From Lumbricus terrestris (Eukaryota > Annelida > Clitellata > Crassiclitellata > Lumbricidae): DNA of 64,000 nt. Under the pieces are notes generated by a model. It had not been told where the DNA came from and ran no database searches. It saw only the letters and a list, made by a program, of their open reading frames with translations. Positions 1-12,346 of this stretch are shown here, piece after piece. The stretch's first letter is position 1. Each line of letters opens with the position of its first letter. The position numbers and the translations under genes were made by a program. The DNA lies in contig OX457043.1 in NCBI GenBank assembly GCA_949752735.1, forward strand, positions 45,523,753-45,587,752, given 5' to 3'.

Positions 1-12
1 AGAGGCAGGGAG

Positions 13-53
<41 letters not shown>

Positions 54-572
54 CACAGACAAAGACAGAGAGAGAGAGAAAGAGAGAGAGTCAGAGGGAG
101 AGGAAGGGAGTGTCACGCATATCTACACGTATATGCGGCATACAGATTGGGCAGAGAGAGACGTAGAGACCAACAGACAGAGACAGACAGACAAACAGAG
201 AAAAACAGATAGACAGACGTAGGGATAGTTACTCAGGGAGAAAAATAAAGGGAGAAATAGTGAGGCAAAGGCTGCACGACTTCTGTGTACAGATCGTTGT
301 TGGGTGGGAGTGGCGTTCTGAGATTTAGTGGGTTCGCGACTGGGTGCGCGAATCGGTGGGTGGGTGCATTGGTTGATGGGACAGCGGCGGGTGGAGGTGG
401 GTGCGGTGGGGGGGTTCGATGTGTCCCTGGGGCTCGAATGTGATTGGTTTTGGCGTCGGAGAAAAATGAAATGTCGATGGATTTAGCGGAGACGGAGACA
501 GATAAGGAAGCGGAGGATGAAGAGATGGAAAACAACACAACTGCTTCCATTGCAGAGAACATTGGCTGTCGC

Positions 573-629
<57 letters not shown>

Positions 630-1320
630 GTTACTCAATTGAAGGAATGTGAGGCGCCTCTCACAGCATTAAAACCATCCTCTTGAATGATGACCTGGAA
701 AGGTCGCTATATAAATCTCCGTATTGAATGAGTGAACGAACGAACGAATGACGAAACTATTCGGAGGCGCTCTGTGCGTGAAAGTCCCGAGAGAGTAAAA
801 ATGCTTCAAGCAGCGGGCAAGCAGATGAGGTCTGTAGCTCCGCCAGTCCGCCACTGATCGCACTCTGACGGTGCCAGTCCCAAGCCTGGATAATGGAGGA
901 GGGCGATACTAATCAGCTTTTCTATGACACATGTAGTGTCGTTAAGCAGAAACGAGGACGAGCAGAAAAACTTCGAGCGTCAAGCTAAAGAAGGTGAAGG
1001 TCGTTTTGCAATGGTAATGACACTGCATGGGTTGAGATATGTATCAAGACGTTGGCATGCATGTTAACCCTTGTCGCTCCGTCCATCTGTGCTCTGGCCT
1101 TCCGTACTTCCGTTCTTCCATCCATCCCTGAGTATCTGTCCGTCCGTACAAACCTCCGTCTCTCCCTCTCTCGCTCCCTCCGTCCCTCCCTCTCTCGCTC
1201 CCTCCGTCCCTCTCTCCGTCCCTCGCTCTCTCGCTCCCTCCGTCCCTCACTCTGTTCCTCCCTCTGTTCCTCCCTCTCTTCCTTCCTGGTGAAAGAGTCA
1301 GACGAGGATTTCGTTTCATA
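1..1320. repeat. Simple repeats and SINE fragments, no gene
   Basis: GA-rich tract (1-100), (CAT)n at 574-629, a SINE-tail fragment with 'gctatataaat' (about 640-740), a family C fragment (870-960), and a CCTCC/CTCTCGCTC 20-mer minisatellite (1159-1290). Frames across these are low-complexity artefacts. Confidence 0.85.
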
Positions 1321-1487
1321 TAGATGACTTTCGAGCAGAAAATTCGATTTCACGGATTAGGAATTGCGTCGGATTCGATCCGGTTGTGAAAGAGTCGACT
1401 TCTTCTTTGATCTTCGATGCGACGAAACCCAGAGTCTCAGCTCTGCAGCAGGTGCATTACAGCGAAAGAGATTTAGCATTGGGCAGA

Positions 1488-1918
1488 TATGAATATATAT
1501 ATAAATTATATACATATATATATATAATTTATGATATATATACATTATATATATATAATTTATTATATATTTATATATAATATAAATTTTATATATATAA
1601 TTTATTATATATGCATGGACGGACGGATGAGTTGGTTGGTAGGTGAATGTGTGGATGGATAGATGCCTAACTGCATAGCGAGACAAACGTGAATATAGGA
1701 AATGGAAAAGTGAGAAGCAGTGGAATGATGGAGAAAAAGGGATGCAGGCATGAACGAGGCGAAGAGGAGATGTAAAAAATGTAAGAAAAGAAGGGATTGG
1801 AGAGGAAAGGAAGGAAGAAAGAGACGTATGGAAGAGTACGGAAGAGTATGGAAGAGTATGGGAGAGTATGGAAGAGTATGGAAGAGTATGGAAGAGTATG
1901 GAAGAGTATGGAAGAGTA
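1488..1918. repeat. AT-rich palindromic tract and 10-bp minisatellite
   Basis: 1488-1612 is (TA)n-rich and self-complementary. 1825-1918 is a 10-bp tandem repeat ATGGAAGAGT in about nine copies. Confidence 0.9.
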
Positions 1919-2116
1919 CACAGTGTTTGACGGAGAAAAGGAAGGAAGAGGATAAGGTATGGAGATTGGTAACAGGACAATTGTCCTAGAACCTGTGGAG
2001 AACGTATGAATGGAAGAGATGTTATAAAGAGAAGATTCTCTGTCTGTCTGTCTGTCTGTTTGACCTGCATGGATACATTTCAACAGTTGTTGAGCTTTTC
2101 ACTCCAAACCTTGTGA

Positions 2117-2265
2117 AGTGAAGTGGGGTGGGGTGGGGAAGGGGGTGGATTGGGGTGGGTTGGGTTGGTGGGGTGGAGTGGGGTGTGGTGATGTGGGGAG
2201 GGGTGGGATAGGGTGGGTTGGGGTGGGCGGGATGGAGTGGGTGGAGTGGGTGGGTGGGTGGGAAG
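2117..2265 (+). repeat. G-run array (GGGGTGGGGTGGG)
   Basis: About 150 bp of closely spaced runs of three or more G on the plus strand, able in principle to form G-quadruplexes. It runs into the end of a Helitron-like 3' terminus at 2381. Confidence 0.85.
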
Positions 2266-2381
2266 CGGGCGGCTGGGGAGCTGGCGGTTTGAGAGTCGGC
2301 AGTGAGGGTGGGGAAGTAAGGAATTGGCCGGGAGCGGGGCGAATCCTAAATTTGCCGGGCAACGCCGAATACCCCAGCTAG
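2262..2381 (+). mobile_element. 3' terminal fragment of a Helitron
   Basis: Ends GCCGGGCAACGCCGAA...CAGCTAG followed by T, related to the end of the complete Helitron at 63076-63914 (GGGCAACGCC and CTAG). Only the terminal part is recognisable. Confidence 0.6.
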
Positions 2382-2825
2382 TAAAATATAACCAATGACC
2401 TTCAATGGGTTAAGAGTAGAGCGAGGAAAAGGAACGATAGGCAAAGGATGGAGCGAGAAAATATTGAAAAGATGGATGGAAAATTCAGAGTATAATTATA
2501 AGCTGCAGGAAAGAAGATCGAAAGAATCCACACAACAACAATGGATAGAAGGAAAATAATGGAATTTTGGAATGGACGAATCGCGGATGAAGGGTGGAGG
2601 GAAGAGAGAACGAAATGGAAAGGAGAACAAAGGAAGAGCGCATGGAGAGAATTGCATGCAAATAAAAAGCAGAGGAAACCAAAGACGGGGAACAAAGGAA
2701 CGCGAGACAATGCAAACAGACAAATGGCAGATCGCGTTCGGAAACGGATTTGTTTTCATTCATTTCCGACGATAATTATTACGGCCAGCGATTTCCAATT
2801 CCGCTCAAGCGCTGCAATCATGGAC

Positions 2826-2842
2826 GACACACACACACACAC

Positions 2843-2880
<38 letters not shown>

Positions 2881-4850
2881 GCACACGCACGCATACACAC
2901 AAAAACACGCGCACACACATGCACGTGCACACACAATGCGTATACACACACATACACACACATATACAGTTATACACTCATGCACACACACAGACAAATA
3001 CACGGATGCAAGCAAACAGGCAAGCATACAGCGCGTAAATGCAAATGCGCTCGCGTGGGTCATTATTACAACATTTGCTGCCGGAGATTGAACCTATATG
3101 GCTGGTGCGGAGCAATCACAGAATCCGAGGAAGGGGAGAGGCAGGGATGCCCGTGGAAAGGGATAAAGGAAGACGGAAGGAGGAGGGAGTCAGGAATGTC
3201 TGAGTGAAAACGATATGGAAATGGAAGAAGAGGTGGAAGCAGGGATAATGGGAGGCAGGAATATGAGTGGGAAAGGATGGATGGGGGTCTGCAGAAACTG
3301 GGAGAACATAGTAGTATGGAGATGGAATAAATATGCATCTGAAGGGATCCAGGGTAGCAGGGAAAGTGGAAGGAGGTAGGAGAGATGGAAGCAGGGTGAA
3401 GCAGAAACGGAATTAAGAGAATGCAGGGAGAGGGGTGGCTCAGGAAAAATAATGGGCACAAGAGGTAAAAAGACATTGGAGGTGAGCCACATGGAGTGGC
3501 GGAAAGAATGAAAAGAGCTGGAATGCATCATGGAGGAAGTAGCACAACGGGAAATGAAATTGGGATAAGGAGAGGGAGTTGGAGAGAAATAAATAGAGAA
3601 AAAATTATAGAGACAAAGGCATGGGCGCCCACGCATCGTGGGGGACACTTTACCCCACCCATGGAATATTGACATCTTTTTTTTAACTATACTACATTTG
3701 GGTTCTATATAGCAAATGTTTTGGTGCTAAAGCACTAAATAATGATATATCAACGATTAAACAGAGTGAGACGAAAAATTCGCAGTTAAAAACCTGTATG
3801 AAAAAATACCACGTTCTTCATATAGGCCCACCGAGAGGGAGGGGCAAGGGGGGGGAGCAAATGCCCAGGGCCCCGGCGACGTTTAGGGGCCAGGGCTACA
3901 CTGATTATATTATTTTTCGTATGTTAATTGCAGGCGGCGGGCCTATAAAAGGCTATAATCACTTATGTGACTTAGTAGCGGTGGTGAAGGATATCACCCT
4001 CAGGGTCGAAGCCATAACACAGCCGCTATATAAATTTGCGATTACATTTACATTTACATTTACATTTACATTTAGTCCGTGTATACACAGGCTTGCTCGG
4101 CTATAACATAATTATTATGAAACGGATCTCCAGGACATTCGGGTAATTTTCCAGGCCATAAGGAAAGAGTATTTCCGAAGTCGCAGACAAAATGGAGACT
4201 ATACATACTGCAGGATTATCCTAAACGATTTCCTGCAGTTAAATCCTGAACAGGTTGGTAGTTGATAAGACTACCATAATAATTACAATATTACTTGAAA
4301 ATCAAATTCTTAACAGTAGGCCCTATAACAACTGATTAAAATCGTAAATGCATGAATTATCGTATACCCTACATGTCTCCACGTCCACACTTTTGATATT
4401 TCTATTTATTTTGTTTTAATTCGCTAAAAAGTCTACAGACAGTTTAGGGCCCGTGAATTCTTTGTCTATATATGGCCCGAATTTCTGTCGGCGGACCTGT
4501 TCACAGAACTTGACAGAAGTGATGTGCCCTCTATGTGAACGCGTACGGTACATAAAATGGATGACTAAAAAGTCATCAGATTTTATATACGGCAACTTGA
4601 GACATTTCTGGGAAGAATTTCGGACAAACGACTACAAAAATTCATCAGATTTTTTACCCGGCGAATAAAAGATAGTTTAGGGCCCGTGATTGCCCTGCAG
4701 GGGCCAGGAATTTCTGTCGGCAGCCTGTCTTCAAATCCTGCAGCTTTGCATTTTTAAAGCTGTTGCTGAAATGTTTTAGCTGCATCCATTGTCTTTTGTC
4801 TTTTGTCCAATCCAGCAAAAATATCTGCGGCCGAACATGGACAATTGTTC
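2826..4850. repeat. (AC)n microsatellite and repeat fragments, no gene
   Basis: (AC)n at 2826-2995. 3000-3650 is purine-rich unique-looking sequence without a credible exon. 3945-4040 is a fragment of SINE family B, followed by (ACATTT)n at 4039-4074. 4445-4740 holds two related fragments starting TTTAGGGCCCGTGA. Confidence 0.7.
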
Positions 4851-5547
4851 CACAGACAGACAAGAGACAGACAAGAGACAGACAAGAGACAGACAAGAGA
4901 CAGACAGACGGACGGACAGACAGACAGACAGAAAGACACACAGGTAGACAGAGGAGATAGAGAGATAGCGAATGAGAGACAGTGACAGACAGATGGATAC
5001 AAATAAACAGAGAGACAGACAGAGAGATAGCGAAAGAGAGCACAGAGACAGAGAGACAGACATACAGGCAGGCAGAGATACGGACAGGGAGCTAGCGAAA
5101 GAGAGAGACAGAGACAGACAGACAGACAGACAGACGGACAGAGGCAGAGACAGACGTACATCAGCAACTATCGACCGGGGACCTGGGGTTGCCATTTTGG
5201 AAGCGAGTATACAGGCGCCGGTGCAGTGTGGATGAAGCTGGCATTATTCGCATCCGAAGAGAGAGAAAAGGATGAGCATAAAAACGCTGGTCGAACGGAG
5301 GACTGTCATGGTCCCTGGCTAGCGTCTATCATAACGCCGCTTTCGAGTCGGTGAGGGTTGGGAGGAGCAGGAGGAGGAAGAAGAAGAAAGGGAGGGAGGG
5401 ACCGAGGGAGAAAGGAGAAAGAGAGGGAGGAAGATCCGGAGATAGTGACAAAATATGGCGCATGCAGGGTCTGCAGGGAGAAGGAACAAGTGAGAGAATG
5501 CGGGGGAATGAGAGTACATTATGAACGACTGATAGACGTGGGCCTAC

Positions 5548-5591
<44 letters not shown>

Positions 5592-6140
5592 GGACAGATA
5601 GACAGACAGACAGACAGAGAAATAAAGAAAGACAGAGAAAAACAGAGACAGAGACAGAGTGAGAGAGAAAGAAAGATAGAAGGAGACAGATACAGAGAGT
5701 GGTGCCTGCTCTGTTCTGTGTCGTGGCGATGGAAATCATAATTGCAGGCTCTCGGATAAAGCCGTTAAGAACGGAGGCATGGAAAACAAACAGCTCGAAT
5801 AACAGAGTGGGAAGGTCGGAGAAGGAGGAGGAGACGGAGATAGAGCAGGAAAAGAGGATGAGGAGGAGAGGTAGGAGGAGGAGAAGGAGTAAAGAAGAGA
5901 AGGAGGAGGAAGAGGAGATGAGGGGGAGGAGAAGAAGAAGAAGAAGAAGAAGAAGAACAACAACAAAGCAGGAATAAGAATAAAAACCACAGGAACAATA
6001 AGATAAAAAAAACAAAGAACATGAAGAGGAAAATGAAAGGAGCAAGATACCAACAGAGAGAACACAGAGCAATAGAGACAGAGACATGCAGAGACAGACA
6101 GAGACAGACAGAGACAGACAGAGACAGACAGAGACGTGCA
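4850..6140. repeat. (CAGA)n and GGA-rich purine tracts
   Basis: CAGACAGA arrays at 4853-5155, 5549-5630 and 6080-6133, with GGAGGA-rich purine DNA between. Long frames here are repeats of single residues and not genes. Confidence 0.9.
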
Positions 6141-6754
6141 CTGAACGAGAGACAATATGCGATCGCAGAAGAGACGACACAGACAGATGGAAATGGGCGG
6201 AAAGATAGCAAAAGGAGTCTTGCGCATTCGCACAGCAGCATGGAGACAATTAGAGAGACAGAGGAATTAAGGAACGTTGTATATACATGTATGTAGGGAG
6301 GAGTATATGGATGGAAGGAGGAAGAGAGAAGATGAAATCAAAAGCAAAGAGATTGGCAGATGGCTCATGAGACAGATGATTAAAGTCGGAAATAATTGGA
6401 AGACGCAAATCCTTCCCCCTCCCACCCTCCCCCCACCCAGATCGATGCCACACTCTCCCCCTCCCCACGAAGAATAATTTTCTCCGTGAAAGATTTTGGA
6501 ATATTTTATTGACAAAATGCATCGCATAGCTCACCCTGGAGGACTCGGGGAGGGTCTGCTTCTGTTTTCGACAAGCAGGGCAGAGCACAAAAGGGAGAGG
6601 GAGAAAGAGAGGGAGAGGGAAGATTGCCCCCAACCCCCATTAGATGGAGGGTTCAAGCAACGACTAGAAATCGCGACCCCGTTAAAGGGGTCGTAAAGAA
6701 AATGTCCCCCGGTCGTTAATTCTCGTCACACTGTCCAAAGGTCGAGAGCCAGGT

Positions 6755-6922
6755 CAACAGTGTGTCTACGTGTGTCTACGTGTGTCTGCGTGTCCATGTG
6801 TGTCTATGTGTGTCTGTACGTGTCTATGTGTGTCTATGTGTGTCTATGTGTATGTGTGTATGCGTTTCTGTGTGTGCCTGCCTAAATCTCTTTGTTTCTA
6901 TGCTTCTGTCTGTCTGTCTGTC

Positions 6923-7010
<88 letters not shown>
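6755..7010. repeat. (TG)n microsatellite
   Basis: TGTGTCTA/TG-rich start, then about 80 bp of pure (TG)n ending near 7008. It lies upstream of the truncated Kv2 duplicate, as (TATG)n lies upstream of the real exon. Confidence 0.95.
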
Positions 7011-7012
<2 letters not shown>

Positions 7013-7272
7013 CATGCCTCTCTGTGCTGTGGTGCAAGTGTGTGTTCCTGCGAGCAGTGGGTGGAATGACTTGGTGTACGCATGGATGGATGAGAGGTGT
7101 GTGATTGGTGTGCGGGTGGGTGTTGTCTGGCATCGCGGCAGATTCATCGAGGTCAATTTGGACGAATGACCGTTGACTCGCTTGACCAGACAGAAGATCA
7201 GACTGACCAAGAAACAATGGCCGAGCAAAGGTGGAGCATTGTAGAACAACTTATGGGTCTCTCTGTCTGTAG

Positions 7273-7332
7273 GTCGTAACCTTTATCTCCATCTTCTTCA
7301 TCGCCCTGTCAACGGTCTTCTTAAGCATAGCA
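7273..7332 (+). pseudogene. Truncated duplicate of the start of the Kv2 exon (S1 only)
   Basis: After a good polypyrimidine tract and TAG acceptor (7258-7272) the sequence reads VVTFISIFFIALSTVFLSI, then a stop at 7330-7332 inside the GCATA satellite. The Kv2 exon at 8590 begins [19 protein letters not shown]. About 42 of the first 54 bases match, and most changes are silent or conservative. The copy has lost everything after mid-S1. It is probably a decayed tandem duplicate, but because the acceptor is intact, inclusion as a truncating alternative exon cannot be excluded. Confidence 0.7.
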
Positions 7333-8225
7333 TAGCGTAGCCTGTTAGGCTACATAACATGGCATATATAGCATAGCAGAACATAGCAAAGCATGACAAA
7401 GCAAAAACAACATGGCATAATATAGCGTAGCCTGTACTAGCATGGCATATAATTATAGCATAGCAGAACTTAGCAAAGCATGACAAAGCACAGCATGGCA
7501 TGGCATAGCATAGCATAGCAAAGCACAACATGGCATAGCATAACATAGCATAGTAAAACGCGGCATGGCATAGCATAGCATAGCAAGACACAACATGGCA
7601 TAGCATAGCATAGCACAGTGGCGCCCGCAGGATATTTTTCTTGTACGCACAGAAATTTTCGAAGGAGGGGCGAACAGAGAAAATTTTTCGTTAGGTCGCC
7701 GAAAAAACTGATGACCTTTTTTTTTAGTCATCAAACCTAGAATTTCCCAAAAACATACCTTCTGGGTCATCGCGCTGTACGCACTTACGTATGTGCGTAC
7801 GTCTGCGGGCGCCGCTGCTGTACGCACTTGCGTAAGTGCGTACGCCTGCGGGCGCCGCTGGCATAGCCTAGCAAGACACAACATGGCATAGCATAGCAAA
7901 ACACAACATGGCATAGCATAGCATAGCAAAAAACGAGATGGCATAGCATAGCATAGCAAAGCACAGCATGGTATAACATAGCATAGCATAGCAAAACACA
8001 TCATGACATAGCATAGGATAACATAGCATGGCATAGCATATCATAAAAGAGTATAGCATAGCAGAACATAGAATGGCATAGCACGACATAACCTACCACA
8101 ACATAGCATTACCTATACAACAACAACGTAGCTTAATCTAACAAAGCATAGCATTACATTCCACAACATACATGTATAATAGTCTATCACAACATAGCAT
8201 AACATAGCACAACACAACATAACGC
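7325..8225. repeat. GCATA pentanucleotide-based satellite, split by a MITE
   Basis: Irregular array of GCATA, GCAAA and ACATGGCATA words at 7325-7615 and 7869-8225. It is one array interrupted by the hAT-type MITE at 7616-7860. It begins exactly where the truncated Kv2 copy ends. Confidence 0.9.
7616..7860 (+). mobile_element. hAT-type MITE in the GCATA satellite
   Basis: Terminal inverted repeats CAGTGGCGCCCGCAGG / CCTGCGGGCGCCGCTG; 8-bp target duplication gcatagca (7608-7615) and gcatagcc (7861-7868). Non-coding, 245 bp. Same family as 15081-15360. Confidence 0.88.
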
Positions 8226-8235
8226 AGATGTGCTT

Positions 8236-8584
8236 ATGTATGTATGTATGTATGTATGTATGTATGTATGTATGTATGTATGTATGTATGTATGTATGTA
8301 TGTATGTATGTATGTATGTATGTATGTATGTGTGTATGTATGTATGTATGTATGTATGTATGTATGTATGCATGTATGTATGTATGTATGTACATGTATG
8401 TATGTATGCATGCATGCATGTATGTATGTATGTATGTATGTATGTATGTATGTATGTATGTATGTATGTATGTATGTATGTATGTACATGTATGTATGTA
8501 TGTATGTATGTATGTATGTATGTATGTATGTATGTATGTATGTATGTATGTATGTATGTATGTATGTATGTATGTATGTATGTG
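8236..8584. repeat. (TATG)n microsatellite abutting the Kv2 splice acceptor
   Basis: About 350 bp of almost pure TATG with a few GTG and CATG interruptions. It ends 5 bp before the acceptor AG at 8588-8589, so it replaces most of the usual polypyrimidine tract by alternating T/G and A. All long frames read through it on both strands are artefacts. Confidence 0.97.
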
Positions 8585-8589
8585 TGCAG

Positions 8590-9984
8590 GTCGTAGCCTT
8601 AATCTCCGTCTTCTTCATCGTCCTATCGACCGTCTCCCTCACGCTCAACACCCTCCCGGCCCTCCAGGGCAAGGACAAGAGCGACCACCCGACGGACAAC
8701 GAGCACCTGGCCACCGTCGAAGCAATCTGCGTCGGCTGGTTCACCCTCGAGTACCTCCTGCGCCTCTGGGCGTCGCCCAACAAGTGGAAGTTCCTCAAGG
8801 GCGCCCTCAACTTCATCGACATCCTCGCCATCATGCCCTACTACGTCTCGCTCGTCCTGCACGAGTCGAACATCGGCTCGCACGGCTCCGAGCAGATCCA
8901 GAACGTCCGCCGGGTGATCCAGATCTTCCGCATCATGCGCATACTACGCATACTCAAGCTGGCGCGCCACTCCACTGGTCTGCAGTCGCTCGGATACACG
9001 CTCCAGCGCAGCTACAAGGAGCTCGGTCTCCTGATGACGTTCCTCGCCATCGGCATCCTCGTCTTCTCCAGCCTCGCCTACTTCGCGGAGAAGGAGGAGA
9101 ACGCCGACATGTTCTCCAGCATCCCGGAGACGTTCTGGTGGGCGGCAATCACCATGACGACGGTCGGCTACGGTGACGTCTATCCGAAGACCGTCTGGGG
9201 TAAGCTGGTCGGCGCCGTCTGCTGTATCTGCGGGGTGCTCGTCATCGCCCTGCCCATACCCATCATCGTCAACAACTTTGCCGACTTCTACCAGGACCAG
9301 CTGCGCCGCGAGAAGGCCATCAAGCGCCGCGACGCCCTTGAGAGGGCCAAGCGAACCGGAAGCATCGTCTCGCTGCCCAACATCAAGGACACTTTCGCCC
9401 GGAGCATGTCCTGCATCGACCTCGTCCTCGCCCAGGCCGCGTCCGAGGCCAGCCGCGCCATCGGACTCATCGCCACCCGCTCCACCACCGCCACTGTCCC
9501 TGGCCCAGGACTCGCCGGAACCGTCGTACAGGAACACGACGACGAAACCGAAACTGGACCAGGTTTTGCTTCTGGGAACGGACCATCCGACGAACGAAAC
9601 GGGTCCGGACTGGTGGTGGAAGAGGAGGAGGAGGAGGAGGAAGAAGAAACGCGACTCGGAGACGTTGGAATATCGTTCGTCTTCGGATGCGAAAGTGGAC
9701 TTGTCGAAGGCGGATGTGGAGATGATGGAACCGGAAGCGGAAGTAGACTCTTAGACGTCGACGCTGATGTTGTTGCTACGGACGATGGGAAATTGGGGGA
9801 GTTGCCGTGGGGTGGAGGGGAGAAGGTGAACGACGACGACGACGACGACCTTGGAAGATGGAAGAGCGGTGAGGATTACGAAGAGCAAAGAAGAGATTGC
9901 GACGAAGCGGAAGGAGGAGAAGGAGAAGGAGGAGGAGAACTGGATGTCAAGGTTAGACGATGGATTAAATTCGGAATTAGGTGA
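8590..9984 (+). CDS. Kv2/Shab-type voltage-gated potassium channel, large 3' exon (S1-S6 and C-terminus)
   Basis: The exon starts after a TGTGCAG acceptor at 8583-8589 and reads 464 codons to TGA at 9982-9984. In order: S1 (codons 1-20), S2, S3 ([12 protein letters not shown]), S4 voltage sensor (from about codon 107, Arg/Lys every third residue: [19 protein letters not shown]), S5, pore loop with TVGYGD selectivity filter (9160-9177) and S6 with the PIPIIVNNF gate. The post-S6 run [19 protein letters not shown] and FARSM is, from knowledge of the family, characteristic of Kv2/Shab rather than Kv1, Kv3 or Kv4. The product would be a delayed-rectifier subunit forming tetramers in the plasma membrane. 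The T1 domain and start codon must lie in an upstream exon outside the window; an intron just before S1 also fits vertebrate Kv2 genes. The exon is GC-rich with many C-ending codons. The annotated frame ends in an acidic tail, but another frame looks more Kv2-like near 9600-9754 (see findings), so the C-terminus is uncertain. Reading the open frame back to 8230 is an artefact of (TATG)n. Confidence 0.93.
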   Translation, partial: VVALISVFFIVLSTVSLTLNTLPALQGKDKSDHPTDNEHLATVEAICVGWFTLEYLLRLWASPNKWKFLKGALNFIDILAIMPYYVSLVLHESNIGSHGSEQIQNVRRVIQIFRIMRILRILKLARHSTGLQSLGYTLQRSYKELGLLMTFLAIGILVFSSLAYFAEKEENADMFSSIPETFWWAAITMTTVGYGDVYPKTVWGKLVGAVCCICGVLVIALPIPIIVNNFADFYQDQLRREKAIKRRDALERAKRTGSIVSLPNIKDTFARSMSCIDLVLAQAASEASRAIGLIATRSTTATVPGPGLAGTVVQEHDDETETGPGFASGNGPSDERNGSGLVVEEEEEEEEEETRLGDVGISFVFGCESGLVEGGCGDDGTGSGSRLLDVDADVVATDDGKLGELPWGGGEKVNDDDDDDLGRWKSGEDYEEQRRDCDEAEGGEGEGGGELDVKVRRWIKFGIR

Positions 9985-10860
9985 GGATGGAAGAGTCGAG
10001 TGGAAGGAGGGAATGGAGACCCAGATGGATGGATGAATGGATGGATGGATGGATGGATGATTGGATGGATGGATGGATGAATGGATGGTTGGATGGATGG
10101 ATGGATGGATGATTAATTGATAATGGATGGATGAACGGACGAACGGATGGATGGATGGATGATGGATGGATGATGGATAAATGGACGAACGGACAGACAG
10201 ACAGACAGACAGACAGACAGATAGACAGACAGACAGACAGATAGATGGATAGATGCATACATACATAAGACGGAATTCCGAATGATAGCAGACAATATTC
10301 ATCTGCTTTTCCACCAGCAAGCATGTCTGTCTGCATGCCTTCTTGCCTGCTCATCTGTCTATGTGTCTGTCATGACTGTGTCTCTGTCTGCCTGCCTGTC
10401 TGTCTGTTTGTCTGTCTGTGTGTTTGTCTGTCTGTCTGTCCATCTGTCATGTCCATCTGCCTGCCTGTCTTTCTCTCTTCCACCTTACCTGTCTGTCTGT
10501 CTGTGTGTATGCAATGTCTATCTGTCTGTCTAGCTGTCTGTCTGTCTGTGTATTTGTCTGCCTGTCTGCCTATCTGGCATCTCCATCTGCCTGCTTGTCT
10601 ATCTGCCTGCCTGTCTTTCTCTCTTCCACTTTATCTGTGTGTTTGCCATGTCTATCTGTCTGTCTATCTATCTGTCTGTCTGTCTCTGTATGTATGTACG
10701 TATGTATGTATGTCTGTCTGTCTGTGTGTATGTCTGCATGTATGTATGTCTGCTGGCGATGTAGATGCATTTTCATTAGTCCTCCTGTCTCTGCCTTGGA
10801 TTCAACCTTTAAGCTCCTTCCTCTTCTTCTTCTTCTTCGTCCGGTTCAACGGCCATTGAT
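9985..10860. repeat. (GGAT)n, (CAGA)n and (TCTG)n downstream of Kv2
   Basis: GGAT array 10020-10185, CAGA array 10190-10265, TCTG/CTGTCTG-rich array 10325-10750. No AATAAA is evident immediately after the Kv2 stop. Confidence 0.9.
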
Positions 10861-12344
10861 CGATGGCCGCAGTAGCAGACGACCCTAATGAATATTCACG
10901 ACGACTGCCTCATGCATATTCAAGCAGTACAACTTTGCATAATTAATACGTAATTATTTTCCTCCTATAGACTACATTTTGTGCTCTCGTGTTTTGCATA
11001 AATTATTGATAGTTCAGCTAAAGATTAATGTCTCACTCAAGTTCAAAAGCAAAACTTAAAATGTCAGAATTTTATATTCAATCCAGTCAAATGTAAACAG
11101 ATGAAAATCAAAAATAATATTTTTTTAGTTGTCGCGCTCAAATTGCATTTATTGATTTTCTGACAACTGGTGCGACATTAAATGTAACTCGTAACGTAAC
11201 ATTAGGTTTTTAAGCGGTTAAGAAACATAAGAACGAAAGTCGTAACGTAGACTAATGTAGGCCTAGGGCTTTTACGTAGGCTATAGTTAAGAACAAACTA
11301 TAATAATTATGGCCTGATCAAAAAAGTTGGTGGAGTATATATAGGCGGTCATTCTGCACAGAGAGATAGTCTGAAGAAAGTAGGCCCATTATTTTTTTTT
11401 AAAAATCCTATGAGGTGGCCATCCTCTTCCTCCTTTTACTCGTTCTCCCTCTCCTCCTCCGTCTCCTCCTCTTTCACCTTCTCTTCCTCGTCCTTTCGTT
11501 GTCCTCTTCGTCCTCCTTCTTGTCCTCCTCTTTATCGTCCTCCTCGTCCTCTACTTGTCCTCCTTCTCCTCGTCCTCCTCTTCCTCCTTCCCCTCCATTA
11601 TCCGCCGCCTCCTCCTACTGCTTCTTCTCTATCTCAGGTTCCCTAGTCCGCTTCTTCCTCGTCCTCCTCCTCGTCCTCGTCCTCCTCTTCCTCTTCCTCG
11701 TCCTCCTCTTCCTCCTCCTTCTCAGGTTCTCTTCCTCTTCCACGTCCTCCTCTTCCTCGTCCTTCTCCTTCTCATGTTCTCTTCCTCCTCCTCCTTCTCC
11801 TCAGGTGCTCCTCCTCCTCCTTCTCCCTCAAAGGTTCTCCAGCTCCTCCTACTCCTCCTCCTACTCCTCCTCCGTCTCCTCCTCCTACTCCTCCTCCTTT
11901 CCCATTATCACTCGCGACCCTGCAACCTGCGGCATCTGTACCGTAACCAAATCCACCGGCGTTGCCTTACTGTCAGCCTGCCAAACAGGAGACCATTATT
12001 CTTGTACTAATCTGATGTAGTATAGGCATAAACCTGCTTGTATTTCTGTTTGTACTCGAGTACAGCAACTCGAGGAGACCTACCCGTTTCTCTTGGTCGT
12101 TAACTCTTGCACCCTGGACAGCGGTCATCACTCCTCATATTTTTTAAAGCAATTTTAACTGAATGCACGTAGCAGTGAAGAAATATGTAGCTCCCAGTTC
12201 TTGCGTTAGACATGTGTGATTGTATACGTTGTATATACATTATACATACAGTATATGATTACGTACCTGATTACACTTGAGACCTAAGTATTTGAGGCGT
12301 GTAAGTGCTTGATATCTATCTATGCATTTGCGACCAAAAGAGAC
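10861..12344. repeat. Unique AT-rich stretch and a 490-bp polypyrimidine tract
   Basis: 10861-11400 shows nothing I can name. 11415-11905 is CTCCTC/CTTCCT pyrimidine on the plus strand with hardly any A. Serine/leucine-rich frames in it are artefacts. Confidence 0.85.
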
Positions 12345-12346
12345 TA

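Noticed and set aside
8230..8589. 120 extra N-terminal codons (repeating Cys-Met-Tyr-Val) on the Kv2 frame
   Set aside because: They come from reading (TATG)n, which is a multiple of three free of stops; the acceptor at 8588-8589 and homology both begin the exon at 8590.
11415..12020. Serine/leucine-rich protein of 201 aa
   Set aside because: Pure polypyrimidine tract; open in several frames at once.
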